DNA from: Varroa destructor
Lineage: Eukaryota; Arthropoda; Arachnida; Mesostigmata; Varroidae
Length of the DNA stretch: 64,000 bases
Reading direction: 5' to 3'
Assembly (NCBI RefSeq): GCF_002443255.2
Contig: NW_019211456.1
Span: 31,245,341-31,309,340, forward strand
Part shown: piece after piece, positions 1 to 11,698 of the stretch
How positions within the stretch are numbered: position 1 is the stretch's first letter
Layout: the number at the start of each line of letters is the position of its first letter
Translations under genes and position numbers: made by a program
Notes under the pieces: model-generated
Told to the model about the DNA's origin: nothing
Database searches by the model: none
The model's input: only the letters and a program-made list of their open reading frames with translations

Positions 1-119
1 TGTAGTTATTGCAACGCCAGCCAAGGTGCGAAAAAGAAAAGTATTTATATTTTTAACCAAACACAAAAGCCAGTCGTTCAGATATTAGGTCAGGTTGTTA
101 TTAATTCTGCCAAAACACG

Positions 120-260
120 GCCTGGCTTGGCAGCGATGACGTCAGCTATGTAGGCAGTGACGTTATTGACGCCAGCAGAGTTGATAACACGAACGATAAC
201 TGCATTGAGTTCGTCTGTTTACGTGCTTGTTGCTGCTGACATTCGTCACGTCGTAAGCAC
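120..260. promoter_or_regulatory. CRE/ATF-type sites upstream of a core promoter
   Basis: A perfect palindromic TGACGTCA lies at 137-144. A half site TGACGT follows at 158-163, and a TTGACGCC stretch comes just after it. TGACGTCA is the known binding site of CREB/ATF bZIP factors. The cluster sits about 300 bases upstream of the TATA/initiator pair at 422-451 and in the same general block of higher CpG content, so it may be that promoter's proximal regulatory region. The palindrome is seen directly; a regulatory role is inferred from position. Confidence 0.35.
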
Positions 261-421
261 GCCGATTTACAGCAGTAACGGAAACGCTTGAACGTAAAAT
301 GCTAATGTCGCGCTCTCATATGATACATTATATATATATATAACGATGATGATATACACATACATAGGCAGGCCAAACCTAACGCCTTACCCATTTAGCC
401 TCCTTACTCGAGTACTAAAGG

Positions 422-451
422 TATAAAATTGGCTGTCCGGAGCTATTCAGT
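422..451 (+). promoter_or_regulatory. TATA box plus TCAGT initiator
   Basis: TATAAAA at 422-428 is followed by an arthropod-type initiator TCAGT at 447-451. If the A at 449 is +1, the TATA box begins at -27, which is the canonical spacing. No clear downstream promoter element is present around +28. No coding exon could be confidently attached downstream. The next exon-like segment on this strand is at 1675-1742, so the transcript could begin with a noncoding exon. Confidence 0.4.
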
Positions 452-499
452 AGTGAAGCGGAAAGAACTCTAACAACCCCTAAAAGACCCCAAAACACG

Positions 500-1670
500 C
501 GCGCACAGAAAGCACACGCATTTTAATCTAGAGATTGTAGTCGGAGACAGATCACAGCCACTCAGTTCTTCCGTTTCAAATCTCGATGTGCTACTACCTT
601 CTCTTTGGCTTTCAACTTTTCGATCTACTTTTTCAAAACGTCCAATATTTTCATTAATTTGTAACAAATTCTATTAGCGCTTTCATATTCGGGAGGTCAA
701 GGCTGAATCAGTGAGCGTTGATTTTTAACTAATTTTTGCTTTTTTTAAGATAATTTTGCCTTTACGTTCATTAGTCTCTAATCACAGTCAATACAGTTAC
801 AGATAGCCAAAGATCTGACGTAAACCTTTTACAGACCTTGTCTACAAAAGGTCTCTAGTTTTACGTCCGTTACCGCCGTGATGCATTTCGTCAGAAGGCT
901 AGTTCCCAGCACGAAACGAAGCGTGTTTACGCTTTTTTCAAATTTTCTCTGTTGGTTCAGTTCTCTAAATAATTCTAGATCAGCATAATGTTAGAAAGAG
1001 AATAGGATTAAGCATTGTTCATAGCAATGGTCTGTATTTGTCCAAACAATGATGGCGTGTAAGTAACCAAAGAAAAGATATGGCTTGGTGAAAAATTACA
1101 AAGCATAGCAAAAACTCAACGTATGCTGATCGCACTTAATTATTATTATTATTATTATCTTACTAATTACTATTATCTTAACATTGAAATGTCGACTGGG
1201 AAAAGGGTGTGGCGTGCTGTGATCAATCACGTCTCTATGGTTACAATGGCGACGGCCGAACTGATAATTATCATCATGTCACCTTATGCAACTGGCCTTT
1301 GTTCGTTTGTTACTTCTACCGAGACCGCATGATTTGAATGAAAGGAAGAAAAACTCTGGTATCATCAAATGCCTGATAGAAACAAGATTCACAAAGCATC
1401 CGCAGGGCGTGTGAAAAGTGCTCAGCCTTACGAGGCGATGTGGGAGACCATTGCTAACAAACAATATTCGAGTATTGACCATTATACCATAACAAGATAG
1501 ATCAACGCATCTCAAAAATTAACAAAGTACTCACTTCGGATGAAACACACTCGTATCGCCTTTAGACTAACTCTTGGAAACATTTTCCAGCGTAAGATTG
1601 TATCAGCTCTCTGAGCTGCATCTTCGATTTGTTCTATGATTTTTCAAACATTCATCTCTCTATACTTATT
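500..1670. other. No gene recognised; short (ATT)n microsatellite
   Basis: AT-rich sequence with short chance open frames on both strands, none of which shows a domain or a convincing splice context. A 23-base ATT/TTA trinucleotide repeat lies at 1136-1158. If the promoter at 422-451 is real, this stretch would be its 5' UTR and first intron. Confidence 0.4.
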
Positions 1671-1674
1671 TCAG

Positions 1675-1742
1675 CTACGTGGAATAAGGACGAAAATCAC
1701 AAAGAGCAAGATAGGGCAGATTCGAAATTAATCTATAACTAG
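1675..1742 (+). CDS. Candidate terminal exon, 21 residues, unknown protein
   Basis: A strong polypyrimidine tract and acceptor (cttatttcag) ends at 1674. It is followed by a frame of 21 hydrophilic residues beginning TWNKDENHKEQDRADSK and ending at TAG 1740-1742. The exon would start with two bases of a split codon. The residue mix (Asp, Glu, Lys, Asn) is that of an exposed C-terminal tail. No domain is recognisable. It could be the end of a gene starting at the promoter near 449, but no intermediate exon was identified, and a chance acceptor followed by a short open frame is equally possible. Confidence 0.25.
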
Positions 1743-2112
1743 AAACGAATGTTTTAGCAAGCGATTCGGTACAACCGATAAACAAAGCCGATTTAAAAAG
1801 AGTGCTACTGTGTTTGTATCAAGTATACTGCAAAAAATTATCGCCTTTCTAGGCTAGCTTACGTTGTATTATGCATGTGCGATAAATCACAGCTAACTAG
1901 GAGGCTGCTTCGACTAATATGCGAACAACTGTGCCTTCATTTCAATGTGGGTAGAAGCAATAATACCAGTCGGTTATTGCCGGCTTATGTGGAAATTATT
2001 TGAAACACTGTAGATCTGAAACTGACATTTCCCCGATTTATAATCGAACTTTTCTGCCTTCTACAAGTTTAAACTTCCAGAGAGAGCTACTCAAAGGATT
2101 TGACAGAGTACA

Positions 2113-2149
2113 TATATAAGAAACAAGCCTAGTGTTGTGTCTTCAGCAA
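2113..2149 (+). promoter_or_regulatory. TATA box plus initiator
   Basis: TATATAAG at 2113-2120 lies 32 bases upstream of the A of a TTCAGC initiator at 2143-2148. That is standard TATA-to-start spacing. The expected first exon has no ATG between 2145 and a possible donor at about 2240 (cacg|gtgatt), so it would be 5' UTR. The next acceptor with a strong tract is at 2994, directly before the two-exon ORF 2995-3341. Confidence 0.42.
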
Positions 2150-2994
2150 TATTCTTTCGGTGGTGAACTATTCGTCGACTTTAACGGAAAACGTCGCTTC
2201 GCGTAGACACTAGCTCACACATCAAAACACCGATCACGGTGATTTTGGATTTGGAAGAAGAGCGCATTTCGCTGCCTTTACTTAATTTATATAGCATCAC
2301 CCCGGCTAAAGCGGGCCCTCATTGGCTACAGCCAACGTGTTCATTATCACAATGTAGTAACTGCGTAAATTAAATTCAGATAAGCATTTACAAACGTATT
2401 TATTACTTAGAATCGAGACAAAAATGTATCGATTACATTTAATTTGGCTGTGAAGAATAGGCACAAAGTTAAGGTACTTTACAAACTAATCGCCTATACA
2501 CTAAATTGATTTACTATGCTTCCGTCTGTCCAGTTCTGCTGAGTCTGATACGCTCAGCAAGGAATCGCATCGTTATATTTTAAGGTTATTTAATTTGGTC
2601 TTTAGTTTCGATTTGTCATTTATGATAATGCTGTTTCCAGCATTTCTACGATGCTTGGAAGTATAGTAAAAACGATTATAATACGCTTATTCAGACTAGG
2701 GAATGCAAAATGTCGGGCTTATGCCATATGTAGCTGGTGACATAGAATGCACCTAACTCAGAAAGCATGCAAAAATGCTAGTGGAATGTAGTATAAGTAC
2801 TTTGTCGTCAAACTTCTAGCAAGACTAACAGATATCTGAGTTTCCACATTTGGTTAATAATTAATCTACTAGACATTTTGGGTGTAATGTGTTCCGAGGG
2901 CCTACTGTCTAGCATATAGATATAAAGCCTACTAGGTAGCTTGCGTCCAATTTTTCACACTAAAAACATAACCGTTTCAAGTTAGGCTTTTCAG

Positions 2995-3341
2995 CTGTGT
3001 CATCGAAGTACCACAGGCAATGGGGGATGTATTTAAAAAGGCTGTAGACGTTTATTCAAAGTCTGTTAGGTCACACTCTTATATGGTTAAGACAGCATCT
3101 CTTGTAAGGGAACGCTAAGAGATATTTATTGAGAAAAAGCATAGAGTATCAGAAAAACGAGCGCACAAAAGTCACAAGCCCTGTTCATATAGGATCGCGA
3201 CTAGCTTACGCCTTGCAGGCCTGCGTCGCCCCTGTGAAGGATGCCATAGAGCACATACGGAATTTAATTACCGACGACTCGATTAAAAAGGAAGACGAAA
3301 TGGCATACATTTGGATGGCCGACCTGGTAACAACGCTATAA
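2995..3341 (+). CDS. Candidate two-coding-exon gene for a 68-residue helical protein
   Basis: Exon 2995-3103 follows the acceptor aggcttttcag and ends at a GTAAGG donor. Exon 3219-3341 follows the acceptor ccttgcag and ends at TAA. The 115-base intron joins the frames in phase 0. The first ATG, 3020, has a good context (G at -3, G at +4) and begins MGDVFKKAVDVYSKSV. Exon 2 continues ACVAPVKDAIEHIRNL and ends ADLVTTL. The product would be 68 residues, charged, probably helical, with no signal peptide or membrane segment. The frame is also open from the acceptor to the ATG, so upstream coding sequence is possible. A loose resemblance to the start of perilipin PAT domains was considered but is too weak to name. 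The upstream promoter at 2113 supports the model. The possible AATAAA near 3868 is distant. Confidence 0.42.
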
Positions 3342-6300
3342 AACAGTTTTAAGCTCGGTGTTATATATTGAAACAAGAATTAGTTGACGATTTGTGTGCG
3401 CGGATATTGTAGGTCTGTGTGTTCAGGATGGCCATTATGGTTCGTTGTTTCTTTTTTCGTTTGGACATAGTTAAGTGCTCCTTAACGTTCAGAAGCACCC
3501 TCGTGGCTAAACAAAGATGGCGTTATAATTTCATTCAAGTCACAATATTATATTCTTTCCACGATCTCGAGGATGGGCTATGTCATGTAACAGAAAATAT
3601 CTATTTCACACCTGCTTTACCTCATATTTGTTTTCTCTGCTAGAAGTATAGAAAACACTTATTTTTACCTTCCGATATGGTGGTAAAAAAAGGTGCAAAA
3701 ATTCTCTATATATATTTATATCAATTGTACTGTAAGAAATGATCGCCATCTTTAAGGCCCCACAGAAGGCTGATACTTGTGACTTAAACAAAACGACGAC
3801 AACAGTTCTATAGGGCAACAGAATAGCTTGCCAACGGTATGTAATCCTTAAATATAGAGAATACAAAATAAAAACAAAAAATGGGGCTCAATAATCATAA
3901 ATAGACTTTACCAGTATAATATATAACGCTCACTAGTGGAGTAGATAGACACACCCGATACACCACTGTGTCCTTGACTTAACTCGATAACGTATTAATT
4001 TCTTGCTAGATACGAAATCGTAAAGCACTTTGCGCAGTTAGTAAAACTGTAGATTTACTTTTGCAATGTACGTACGGTCTATAGCGCCTGAGAATCGGGA
4101 TTGTTCCGTGCATTGATTCCCGTCATCGACAAGCGAGATACATAGCTCTGTTCCGGAAGGAAGATACAGGTTAACAAGCAGTAAAATCTAAAACACTTTG
4201 AATTAACTTAACTAGTTAAAAATATAGCCAAATAAAGATATAAGTTTACCTAAATATAGTACGAAGATGCAGAAGAATTGAACGTCAGCCGCTGTTTGAC
4301 AACAACCAACAAAACCTTAACTATTTTCTTTGTCGAGTGTCTTTACGTATGACGTATCGATAGATCACACAAAAACTCGCAGCACCTTTCAGACTAATAA
4401 TCCATTTGTAGATGGTATTGAGACAGTTTGTACATAGGCCATTCCACACGAACATTACGCTTTATAGTCGTAGGCTGATATATCGTAAAGTAATTTATTG
4501 CCGCTTTATCAAGGTCTGCTTAGTCGATAAACGACATCGGTGATTTTGTACAGGTTGTTTAATCATCTCCGGCATTCCTTTATTCAATCCTTCGCGCGAC
4601 ATCTATTCGGGGGCGATTCCCTATACACTTTGACAGATTAGCCCTTCCAATTTGCCCAGTATTTCCTCAACAATAAATCTCCATGTTTTCTTCTATTCAA
4701 TGGTCACCGATCTTCAATGATCTCAGTCGGATCGTCACAAAGGTGACAAATTAGTTAATAGAACAAAGACGGCGTTCGGCTGGCCTCTTTGTTCCTCTAT
4801 TAGGACTGCCTCTTTCGTCGTAAAGCAACGCGTCTCCCCAACCCTTTCCGTCGTTTCTGGACGATAACGTACGAACGGCTATTCCAGTGTGGCATATACG
4901 TTAGTGGTTTGCGAGTCAACGTCTATGCGTTGCCTATTGACTGAAACGAGCAAACGCTTCCGCCAAAGGACCTTCTCCAGTTGGTGTTCTTCTGTCTCGT
5001 CAACTATCAAAACGTCGCCATCGTTATTGTCTCATTTATTTAGTTCGAGGCTTATAGACGCTGCGAGAGAGAGCAGTGTACGATTGCAGCAGGGTATGAG
5101 GTGTTATCGCAAATAGGACTTGTTTTTTCGGATTTCAGTCGTGCACATGCAAGACGTGCACTCGTCCATGAGGCGGCGTTGATGTCTCTCTCCCTCATAT
5201 AGCAATAGAATCTAAGCCATAGAAGCCAGGGGTCCCTCGACGCTTTGTTATCTAACTGTAACATTAATACAACTATTTAATTGACAAGTAAAGTTTGTGT
5301 AGGGTCATTTTCTAATAGCTTCCAAGAAATGTTTTCACTGATATTAGCATTCATGTTTATGCTTTGGTTACCCGGCGGAACGTAGAAGGCGATAGTTAAG
5401 TACGACGAAAGCCTTCAGTCGTCAGCTATTGACAATAGCAGGCCACAAAGCACAGTGGCTTTTCAGAGCAGGTATATTAGGAAGTTCCAGCCCAGAACAG
5501 ATATACGCTGTGGCTGGAGCTCCGGAAGGTCATGAGACTGTCCAAAGCGACATTCCATGAAGTTTATAACTATTGTCAACGACTCATTTTGAACGCTCCT
5601 ATTAGTTCAGAGATTCGGACTTCAGTTTGACTTCTGTAACTTCAGAGGTTGTTGTCGGTGAACTTGGCGTTAGAACACGCTAGCTGAACGTGCTTGCCAA
5701 TATGATGTTTCTATCACATACAAAATAGGCTTTACTCAAAGCTGGAGGATAGGAGTGGGATTCGGGGCTGGCAATGAGATAGCAAATAGGCGTCACTGTA
5801 AATTGCATCTGCCTCCTGCTATGGATAAATCTACTGTAGTGCTAAATCTAATAGGCATGCGAAACATGCATATAAAAACGTAGTAACTCGTACTATTCGT
5901 TTTGAGCGAATAATAAATGAAGTTTGATAGGAATTTCAACAAAGGACAACTAAAAAAAAATGCGCTGCTTACGACTCAAGTATAGAGACATTGTTTTTAA
6001 TCAGAATGTTTATTTTCTTGCCAGATCCTTGGCAAAGATCGGGTTCAGTCAGAACCTGCAACCTATTACTGACAGATTCTTGTGTCGTTTTATACAATTC
6101 GTCTGGTAGAGTCAGAGCGGCATGACATTAGCCAAATCCATTATAAGTTAGACCATATTCCCTCAAAGAACTAAATTGGTGATCTACTCTGCGAGTACAG
6201 ACGATATACAATATGCATAGTAAAGAAGGTAGCCCGCTAAAGGAGTTGCCAATAATGATTATCCGTTGTCATCTCTTTACGTTAACACGTACATAACAGA

Positions 6301-7330
6301 ACATAGATTTACAGTTCTGACGACGCCCGACAAAACGGATAGATCGCTCATCCTCAAGGTGGCACTCGTGATAGTTTCTTCTTTTTTGTGCTGTTACCTC
6401 ATATACGCAATTCCTACACGACTGCTGCAGTATAACTAGCAAAGTTGAAGATTTAGAATATTTTTATCAATACATTTAAGCATACACGTCCTTGCCGCTA
6501 TGTTAATTGTTCTATGGTATAGTTACCTACTCCTGTTGGTACATTATTGTATAACAATACACTTTAGGAATATACCGTCTCTAAGCAGTTAGCTCGCTTC
6601 GTTGATACGGAAGTTATCGGTAAATTGAATATGACGGATAAACAGTAGTAGCCTTCTTTAGGCTTCTTGTTCATTGCTATCCCATATTTGGTGTTACCGG
6701 TTTTACTACTATTTTTACTAAACTATGTCAATAATGAAAATACTTCCTGATTAGTGAAATGCATATATACGCTTTTGGGTAACTACTTATTTCTATTTTA
6801 GCATTTATTCAGTTTATTCGTCTCGGGATGCGTAAATCTACGCAGAAGGATCTTTTTATAGGTCAAACACTAACCCGCATTCATTGTTACAATAAATTGA
6901 TTTTAATTAAAAGTCAAGGTCTTTGAAGGCTCCTGTCTTTTCAAATGAAAGCTTTTTGTCACTTGTGATGTTGCTCATGTTTAGCCTGATACATAAGGCT
7001 AGTAAGTCCTATCGTCTCATGTGCATGGGGCAAACAGGGACCCCATTCATGGCGACCAAGCGTATATGGACTACCAGCTATGGTACTAACCAGCTATATG
7101 GATATTGAAGTAAACAACATACTAACCATATAGAATTAATCTTCCTTTAAAAATGTATTATTTAACTCAACGAAGTTGGTCAGTTTTTTTTTAACAACAA
7201 CAACACGCTAGTTACAAAGCATTTTACAAAAGACACAATAACCGCTCATCAAGTAGCTCGCTCAACGATTCCTGTACTTATATATGCGCCACTAAAGTGT
7301 AATAGCATAACAATGTCCTTCTATTCACAG
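3342..7330. other. No gene recognised
   Basis: AT-rich intergenic or intronic DNA. Open frames of 60-90 codons at 3419-3643, 3606-3866 (minus), 4889-5116 and 6923-7108 lack motif or splice support, and several begin only at non-ATG codons. A TATATATG motif near 7280 lies about 50 bases upstream of the exon candidate at 7331 but has no clear initiator. Confidence 0.4.
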
Positions 7331-7611
7331 ACGTTGATTACCCCATTCAGCTTTTCTTTATGACGCAGTTCGAACTGGGTGGCCCCGTATTTTACGTGTT
7401 CATTGCCAACGGCCGACAGACCCATCACTCTCTACCCGCAACCAAGTTTATCTGTCCTATTCTAGTGTATCTGCACGAAGAACGAGATTCTAGTCTAGAC
7501 GACGTGGATAAATATTTGACAACAGAACGTTCGTGGCTCATCCATCCACAAATACCCTATACGTCTGATGCTGACTTACCCTTCCGATCCTCAAATCAAA
7601 TTAGTTCATGA
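7331..7611 (+). CDS. Candidate terminal exon, about 92 residues, unknown protein
   Basis: The acceptor tgtccttctattcacag ends at 7330. Two bases of a split codon are followed by an open frame beginning VDYPIQLFFMTQFELGG and ending with TGA at 7609-7611. An ATG at 7360 would give 83 residues. The sequence alternates hydrophobic stretches (GGPVFYVFIANGR, FICPILVYLHEE) with an acidic segment (SSLDDVDKY). It has mixed codon endings unlike the AT-rich chance frames nearby, and a Trp, several Pro and His. No family is recognised. The stop lies eight bases from the stop of the convergent minus-strand frame 7619-7954. It could be the last exon of a gene whose earlier exons lie in 5-7 kb. Confidence 0.42.
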
Positions 7612-7618
7612 AAAAAAA

Positions 7619-7954
7619 TCAGAAAACGTCACTATTATTCAGACAAATATGAATTCCTCCAATATTGCTTCTTGCCAATAATGCTTGCAATATTGCTTCT
7701 TGGAGCGTTACCGACAATCGACGTTGGTAGCTAAGATGTAAGGGTCGCATCTGCGCAAAGAACATCCTGAGTACTTCATAAGAACAATGGTCATCTGAAT
7801 ATCTCGCCATTTTATGCTTAGAAAGCAAGACGTTATGTTCTGTGAGAATCGTCAACTTATTAACCCTATTGTTAAACGTTGTGCGTAACTTTGTTGGAGA
7901 TTTTTGCAACGAAGGGTTGCCGTGGTCTCCAATAGAGAAACCGAATCGTCCCAC
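7619..7954 (-). CDS. Candidate ORF, 111 residues, unknown protein
   Basis: Open minus-strand frame of 111 residues reading FGFSIGDHGNPSLQK near the start and ARSNIGGIHICLNNSDVF at the end. The composition is balanced, with several Arg, Leu and Gln, and there is no signal peptide or recognisable domain. The C-terminal part covers a 15-base direct repeat (7660-7674 and 7688-7702), which may be a recent local duplication. It is convergent with the + exon candidate 7331-7611. It may be coding, or a chance frame. Confidence 0.27.
   Translation of the reverse strand: MGRFGFSIGDHGNPSLQKSPTKLRTTFNNRVNKLTILTEHNVLLSKHKMARYSDDHCSYEVLRMFFAQMRPLHLSYQRRLSVTLQEAILQALLARSNIGGIHICLNNSDVF
7660..7702. repeat. 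15-base direct repeat, period 28
   Basis: CAATATTGCTTCTTG occurs exactly at 7660-7674 and again at 7688-7702. The period of 28 is not a multiple of three, so if the overlapping minus ORF is coding, the two copies are read in different frames. Confidence 0.8.
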
Positions 7955-10341
7955 TCAATAGAGGACGCCTGAGTAAGTGGTCTTTATCCAGCTCCTGTTT
8001 TGAAGACAGAAAGAGGACTCACATAATACTTCATTCAATTATGATAACTATGAGCCGGAGCTCATTCCATCAAACAATGGACAGCATCTTCCGAACAAGA
8101 TTTACTGTATTGAAACAAACGGATCAGGCTCATGTACACACCTTCTATTTGCGTTTCGTCATTATCAAGCGGTCAAGTGGCTCAGGGTGACAGAACGTTT
8201 TGTTGAAACTCTATGGTTCTATTTAATTTCCATTGAGGTTCCATAACGCCATTATGGGCTGTAGCAGAAATGCATCTTTCTATCTAATGATATTGAATCC
8301 CTAATGCTCTCATTAGTATGGTTCATTTTTTACAATGCTGTTTGCTACGGAAAAGTAACTTCATGCTGAAAGCGATCTGAGCTGCAACGACGTCTAATCG
8401 ACGGATGCTGCATGTAGATCCATCCATCAGTTTAAGACAAAGCTTAACCGCAATAAAATATTATGACAAAAAATGACAAATATATAAACAAGGTACATGA
8501 ATTATATCAATGCTATGGAATTATTTTAAGTTGCCATCAACAAGTTATGCTTGACGCCGTTGCCTCCTGTTGTTTTGATTACACACAGCCTTAAGGTGGG
8601 TGAAAGGGTGCCCCTTTGTAATGCTATAAGCCGTTTATCGGTTAATTTAAAGTAAATCCACGTTTGTGCTTGGCTGCCTGATATGGCAAAGATTAAAGCT
8701 CTTTTTTTAAATGTTCAGGCTCCATATTATCGAAAGGGATAAAGCAACACCAGTACGAGATGGTCTAATATAACAGGATGATTTTTACCTGGTCATGGCA
8801 AGAAAAAGTTTTGGTAAATACGCTTTTCATTTTTCATAATAATACCGCAGGCTCGGTCGTAACACGTCCCAACAGCAACTTTCACAGGAGTTGATGAAAG
8901 TCAAAAGTTGATCTGCGCCCTCAGCCAAGATATATTCTCAGTAGGAATAGGCCCCGGAAAATGCTCAATTGATGCACGTTTTTTCTATTCATTTACGTGG
9001 GCTGCGCTTACAACCTACAGAACACTATATCCTTGGTGTTTATCTTCTAAGCTGACAGGAACTGGGCTTTGACTCTTTGGAAAATATTATTTTGAAAAGC
9101 ACTCTCAGACGATAATGACTACGAAGAAACGACTGGCCGTATATAATTAAGTGTGTGCCCGCATCACTGTTGCGGCGTGCCAAATCTAAGATCCGTTCTA
9201 CGACAGTTTTTCGCTTAGAATTTAGTGGGCTATCTTGTTGTCTCGGAACACTTGTTTTCTAATATCCACTGAATTCCTGTTTTTCCGATGTGTTAACTGT
9301 TCGGCCGCTCTATGGGTGTGCGCTATTTAACGTTGGAAAACCTTTTAGCACGAAGTATATTGTTTAAACTAGCTGGCTCTGCACTATTATATATGTATAT
9401 ATATACGAAGCATCATACCGTTAACAGGCAAAGAACATCGCCAGTGTCCAACATGCCCGTGTATATCGAAAGTATTGATACTTACATCGAAATCGAAAAC
9501 TTCATTCAATCTAGTTAACCTGAAGGAGCAACAAAAGTTGACTTTTTGACCACGTCAAAGATCTAACTTAATTGATCATACATACGCAAATCGATCGTTT
9601 TATACATATGTGTTGCGTTTAATTAAACTTAACATGTCAACACTGAACAGATGATTAAAATGCTTTTTTATTTAAACTCATGTCATGTTGCCAGCGTGTA
9701 CTCTATTTTGGTTGTAGGCTGCCGCGATCCCTATGTCAAGATAGGCAAGCGTCCATTTTCAATGAGAAAACTAAGCTCGAAATGACCGTGCGGATTGTGA
9801 TGTATCAATGATCTGAAAAATCCCCTGACCCTGGCTAGATCCATTCGTTTATATCTAATCCCAGTGAACTTACTTGTTCTAGTTGCCGAGCTAGATTCAA
9901 GTAGCTTTGGCCCGACTGGCCTTTCTCTGGCCTACCTGTACATCAACGGCCGAAGGATAGTGAATTCAATTTACAGTAAACCCACTTTCTCGGACCAGTT
10001 TATGAATGGCGGAAAACGACACTGAGATATTTCTGTTTCCGCATTTTGTCCATTCAGTAAAAGAGTGACGAATGGCGCGCTCTGTTCTCTGACTGAAGAC
10101 AGAAGCTGTAGCACTGATCTCTCAGGTGCCTGCTGCTCAGCCACGATCGTAAACCTAAAACTTCTTAAAATCGAACAGATTGTGGTGTTTTCACGATCGG
10201 CCGAAGCCATCTCCGAAAGCCACTTCGAGACGATCGGTGGGCCAAGAGAGACTGTCTTTTTATCAGAAGTTGTTACCGAGTACAATGGGAGTTCCCGGTG
10301 GTAGAAAGAACCACCTATAGTTCGAGACAGGCGGGTTTCAG
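7955..10341. other. No firm gene; overlapping open frames at 9.97-10.3 kb
   Basis: Mostly AT-rich with nothing recognisable. At 9312-9518 (+) a 68-residue frame with a real ATG reads MGVRYLTLENLLARSILF, with a hydrophobic stretch, but has poor start context. At 9971-10304 both strands are open: a 104-residue serine-rich frame on the minus strand and a 79-residue one on the plus strand. This mutual openness is usual where codons follow a purine-any-pyrimidine pattern, so one strand may be coding, but I cannot tell which. Confidence 0.3.
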
Positions 10342-10458
10342 CGCAGTTCCAACTGGATATTGTGTGCTACAAAGCCGCTAAAATTAAGTTATATCTGGCC
10401 TGTTGTTGTTATTGTTGCCGTCACGCAGGCTCAGATGAGTAAACACGACTGCCACTAA
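10342..10458 (+). CDS. Candidate terminal exon with a hydrophobic segment, 38 residues
   Basis: Preceded by an acceptor gcgggtttcag. The frame opens RSSNWILCATKPLKLSY, continues through a hydrophobic stretch IWPVVVIVAVTQ long enough to be part of a membrane segment, and ends MSKHDCH at TAA 10456-10458. There is no ATG near its start, so it would be an internal or terminal exon. No family is recognised. The support is only the acceptor, the composition and the stop. Confidence 0.22.
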   Translation, partial: RSSNWILCATKPLKLSYIWPVVVIVAVTQAQMSKHDCH

Positions 10459-11340
10459 CCCTGACCGAAAAGTCACAGGACATTTCCGGTATGGCTATTG
10501 CGGTACAGATTTCGTATTGAGCATACCGCTTTGGGTGATAATGGGTATCAGAGAGTGCCCTGTAGTTCACCATTGGTATCTGCGGGGTCAATCAGTACGA
10601 GAAAGCCCGGGGGTGTCGTCTCTTGACTGGAAACGCAATTCAAAGTGACAAGTTGTGCATTGCACGAGTGGTGCATTCACTCTAGTCTGTTGGTCGACTG
10701 GAGCGGTAATTTCGTTCTTGCCCGTGTTAAGCTCAATTCGGTGAACGTCGAATAATACCGATGACGTTCTTTTAAGTCAAATATAATGTAATAGACGTAT
10801 TGAATATAGCCGAAGACAGAAGAATAATCGATATTTCTCCATAGTCCTTTTATTGTAATCAAGCGTACGTCTACCTGCTGAACCAGCGCTATTCTTATTC
10901 AACTTTTCGCTCCTCTAGGCCTCAATAAATTATTTGTCTCATCGTGTGCTGTTGTGAGGATATAGTTGAGCGAGGTTGAAGCAGTCGAAAGCGGTCCAGA
11001 CATACTCATTTAGTGAACCCTCAGCTTAGCACACTTGGAGCTTTTAGGACTTGTCCTGATAGGCTTTATGCTGATTTCTGCTAGTCAGAAGAGACGCTTT
11101 CCACTTCGAGATACAACAGCCGTAGTTCGAGTTTCAGTTACGCATCTGTGTTACGCTAAAGCATGGCCGGAATTAATTACGATACCCTTTAATATATTAC
11201 GAAAAATTACACCGAACTGAATTCATATAAATTACTTCTACGCTATGATACGAATTGCCATGAATGATATAGTAATCAAAATAGAAGTTGGTGGAAAGTT
11301 GTACACATTTTGCTTCTTCGAGTCCTCGTAACCATCAATG
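10459..11340. other. No gene recognised
   Basis: Contains a locally GC-richer piece at about 10.5-10.65 kb and a 61-codon frame at 11035-11220 that starts only at TTG. It has a hydrophobic beginning (LLGLVLIGFMLISAS) but no upstream ATG or acceptor that would make it a signal peptide. Nothing else is supported. Confidence 0.35.
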
Positions 11341-11366
11341 TATAAAACCAGACGTTGTGTTTCACT
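11341..11366 (+). promoter_or_regulatory. TATA box with close initiator
   Basis: TATAAAA at 11341-11347 is followed by TTCACT, an initiator-like match, with its A at 11364. The spacing of 23 is a little short. The likely first exon (ctgttgtgttggtgactgtt) runs into tandem GTAAGT-like donors at about 11386-11398 and has no ATG. The candidate exon 11628-11698 comes next. Confidence 0.3.
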
Positions 11367-11627
11367 GTTGTGTTGGTGACTGTTGTAAGTTGTAAGTGCC
11401 AATCACTGAGCTGATTAAACGTACGAAGGTGAAATAGATATACCACGGTCTTTACTTAATTTAAAGCACGCCCTTCGTGGGCCTTAGCTCTAGCACAATA
11501 TATAATTTTGCAGCTTCGATTGCATAGAATCATATGCCCAGTCCTCGAAACGGATAACTTCAATAATGAATCCATTTTAAATGTAACAATATCGACATGT
11601 TTCGGACACCTAAGGTACTTCTTTTAG

Positions 11628-11698
11628 CGGATAACCTCAGTTTGAAGCCAATGGACATATCTGAAGGGGTTAGCGCCCAGGGCAAAATCGCTATCAGT
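11628..11698 (+). CDS. Candidate 71-base internal or first coding exon
   Basis: The acceptor gtacttcttttag ends at 11627 and a full GTAAGT donor begins at 11699. Between them, two bases of a split codon plus 23 codons read DNLSLKPMDISEGVSAQ and on to GKIAIS, phase 0 at the end. An internal ATG at 11651 could serve as a start. Joined in phase 0 to the acceptor at 11907, the frame would finish LERECCCMLKL at 11943. Both splice sites are near consensus, which is the main support. No family is recognised. Confidence 0.33.

Noticed and set aside
2995..3341. Identification as a perilipin/lipid-droplet PAT protein
   Set aside because: Only a loose pattern of hydrophobic and Lys/Ser positions matches; the domain would be far too short.
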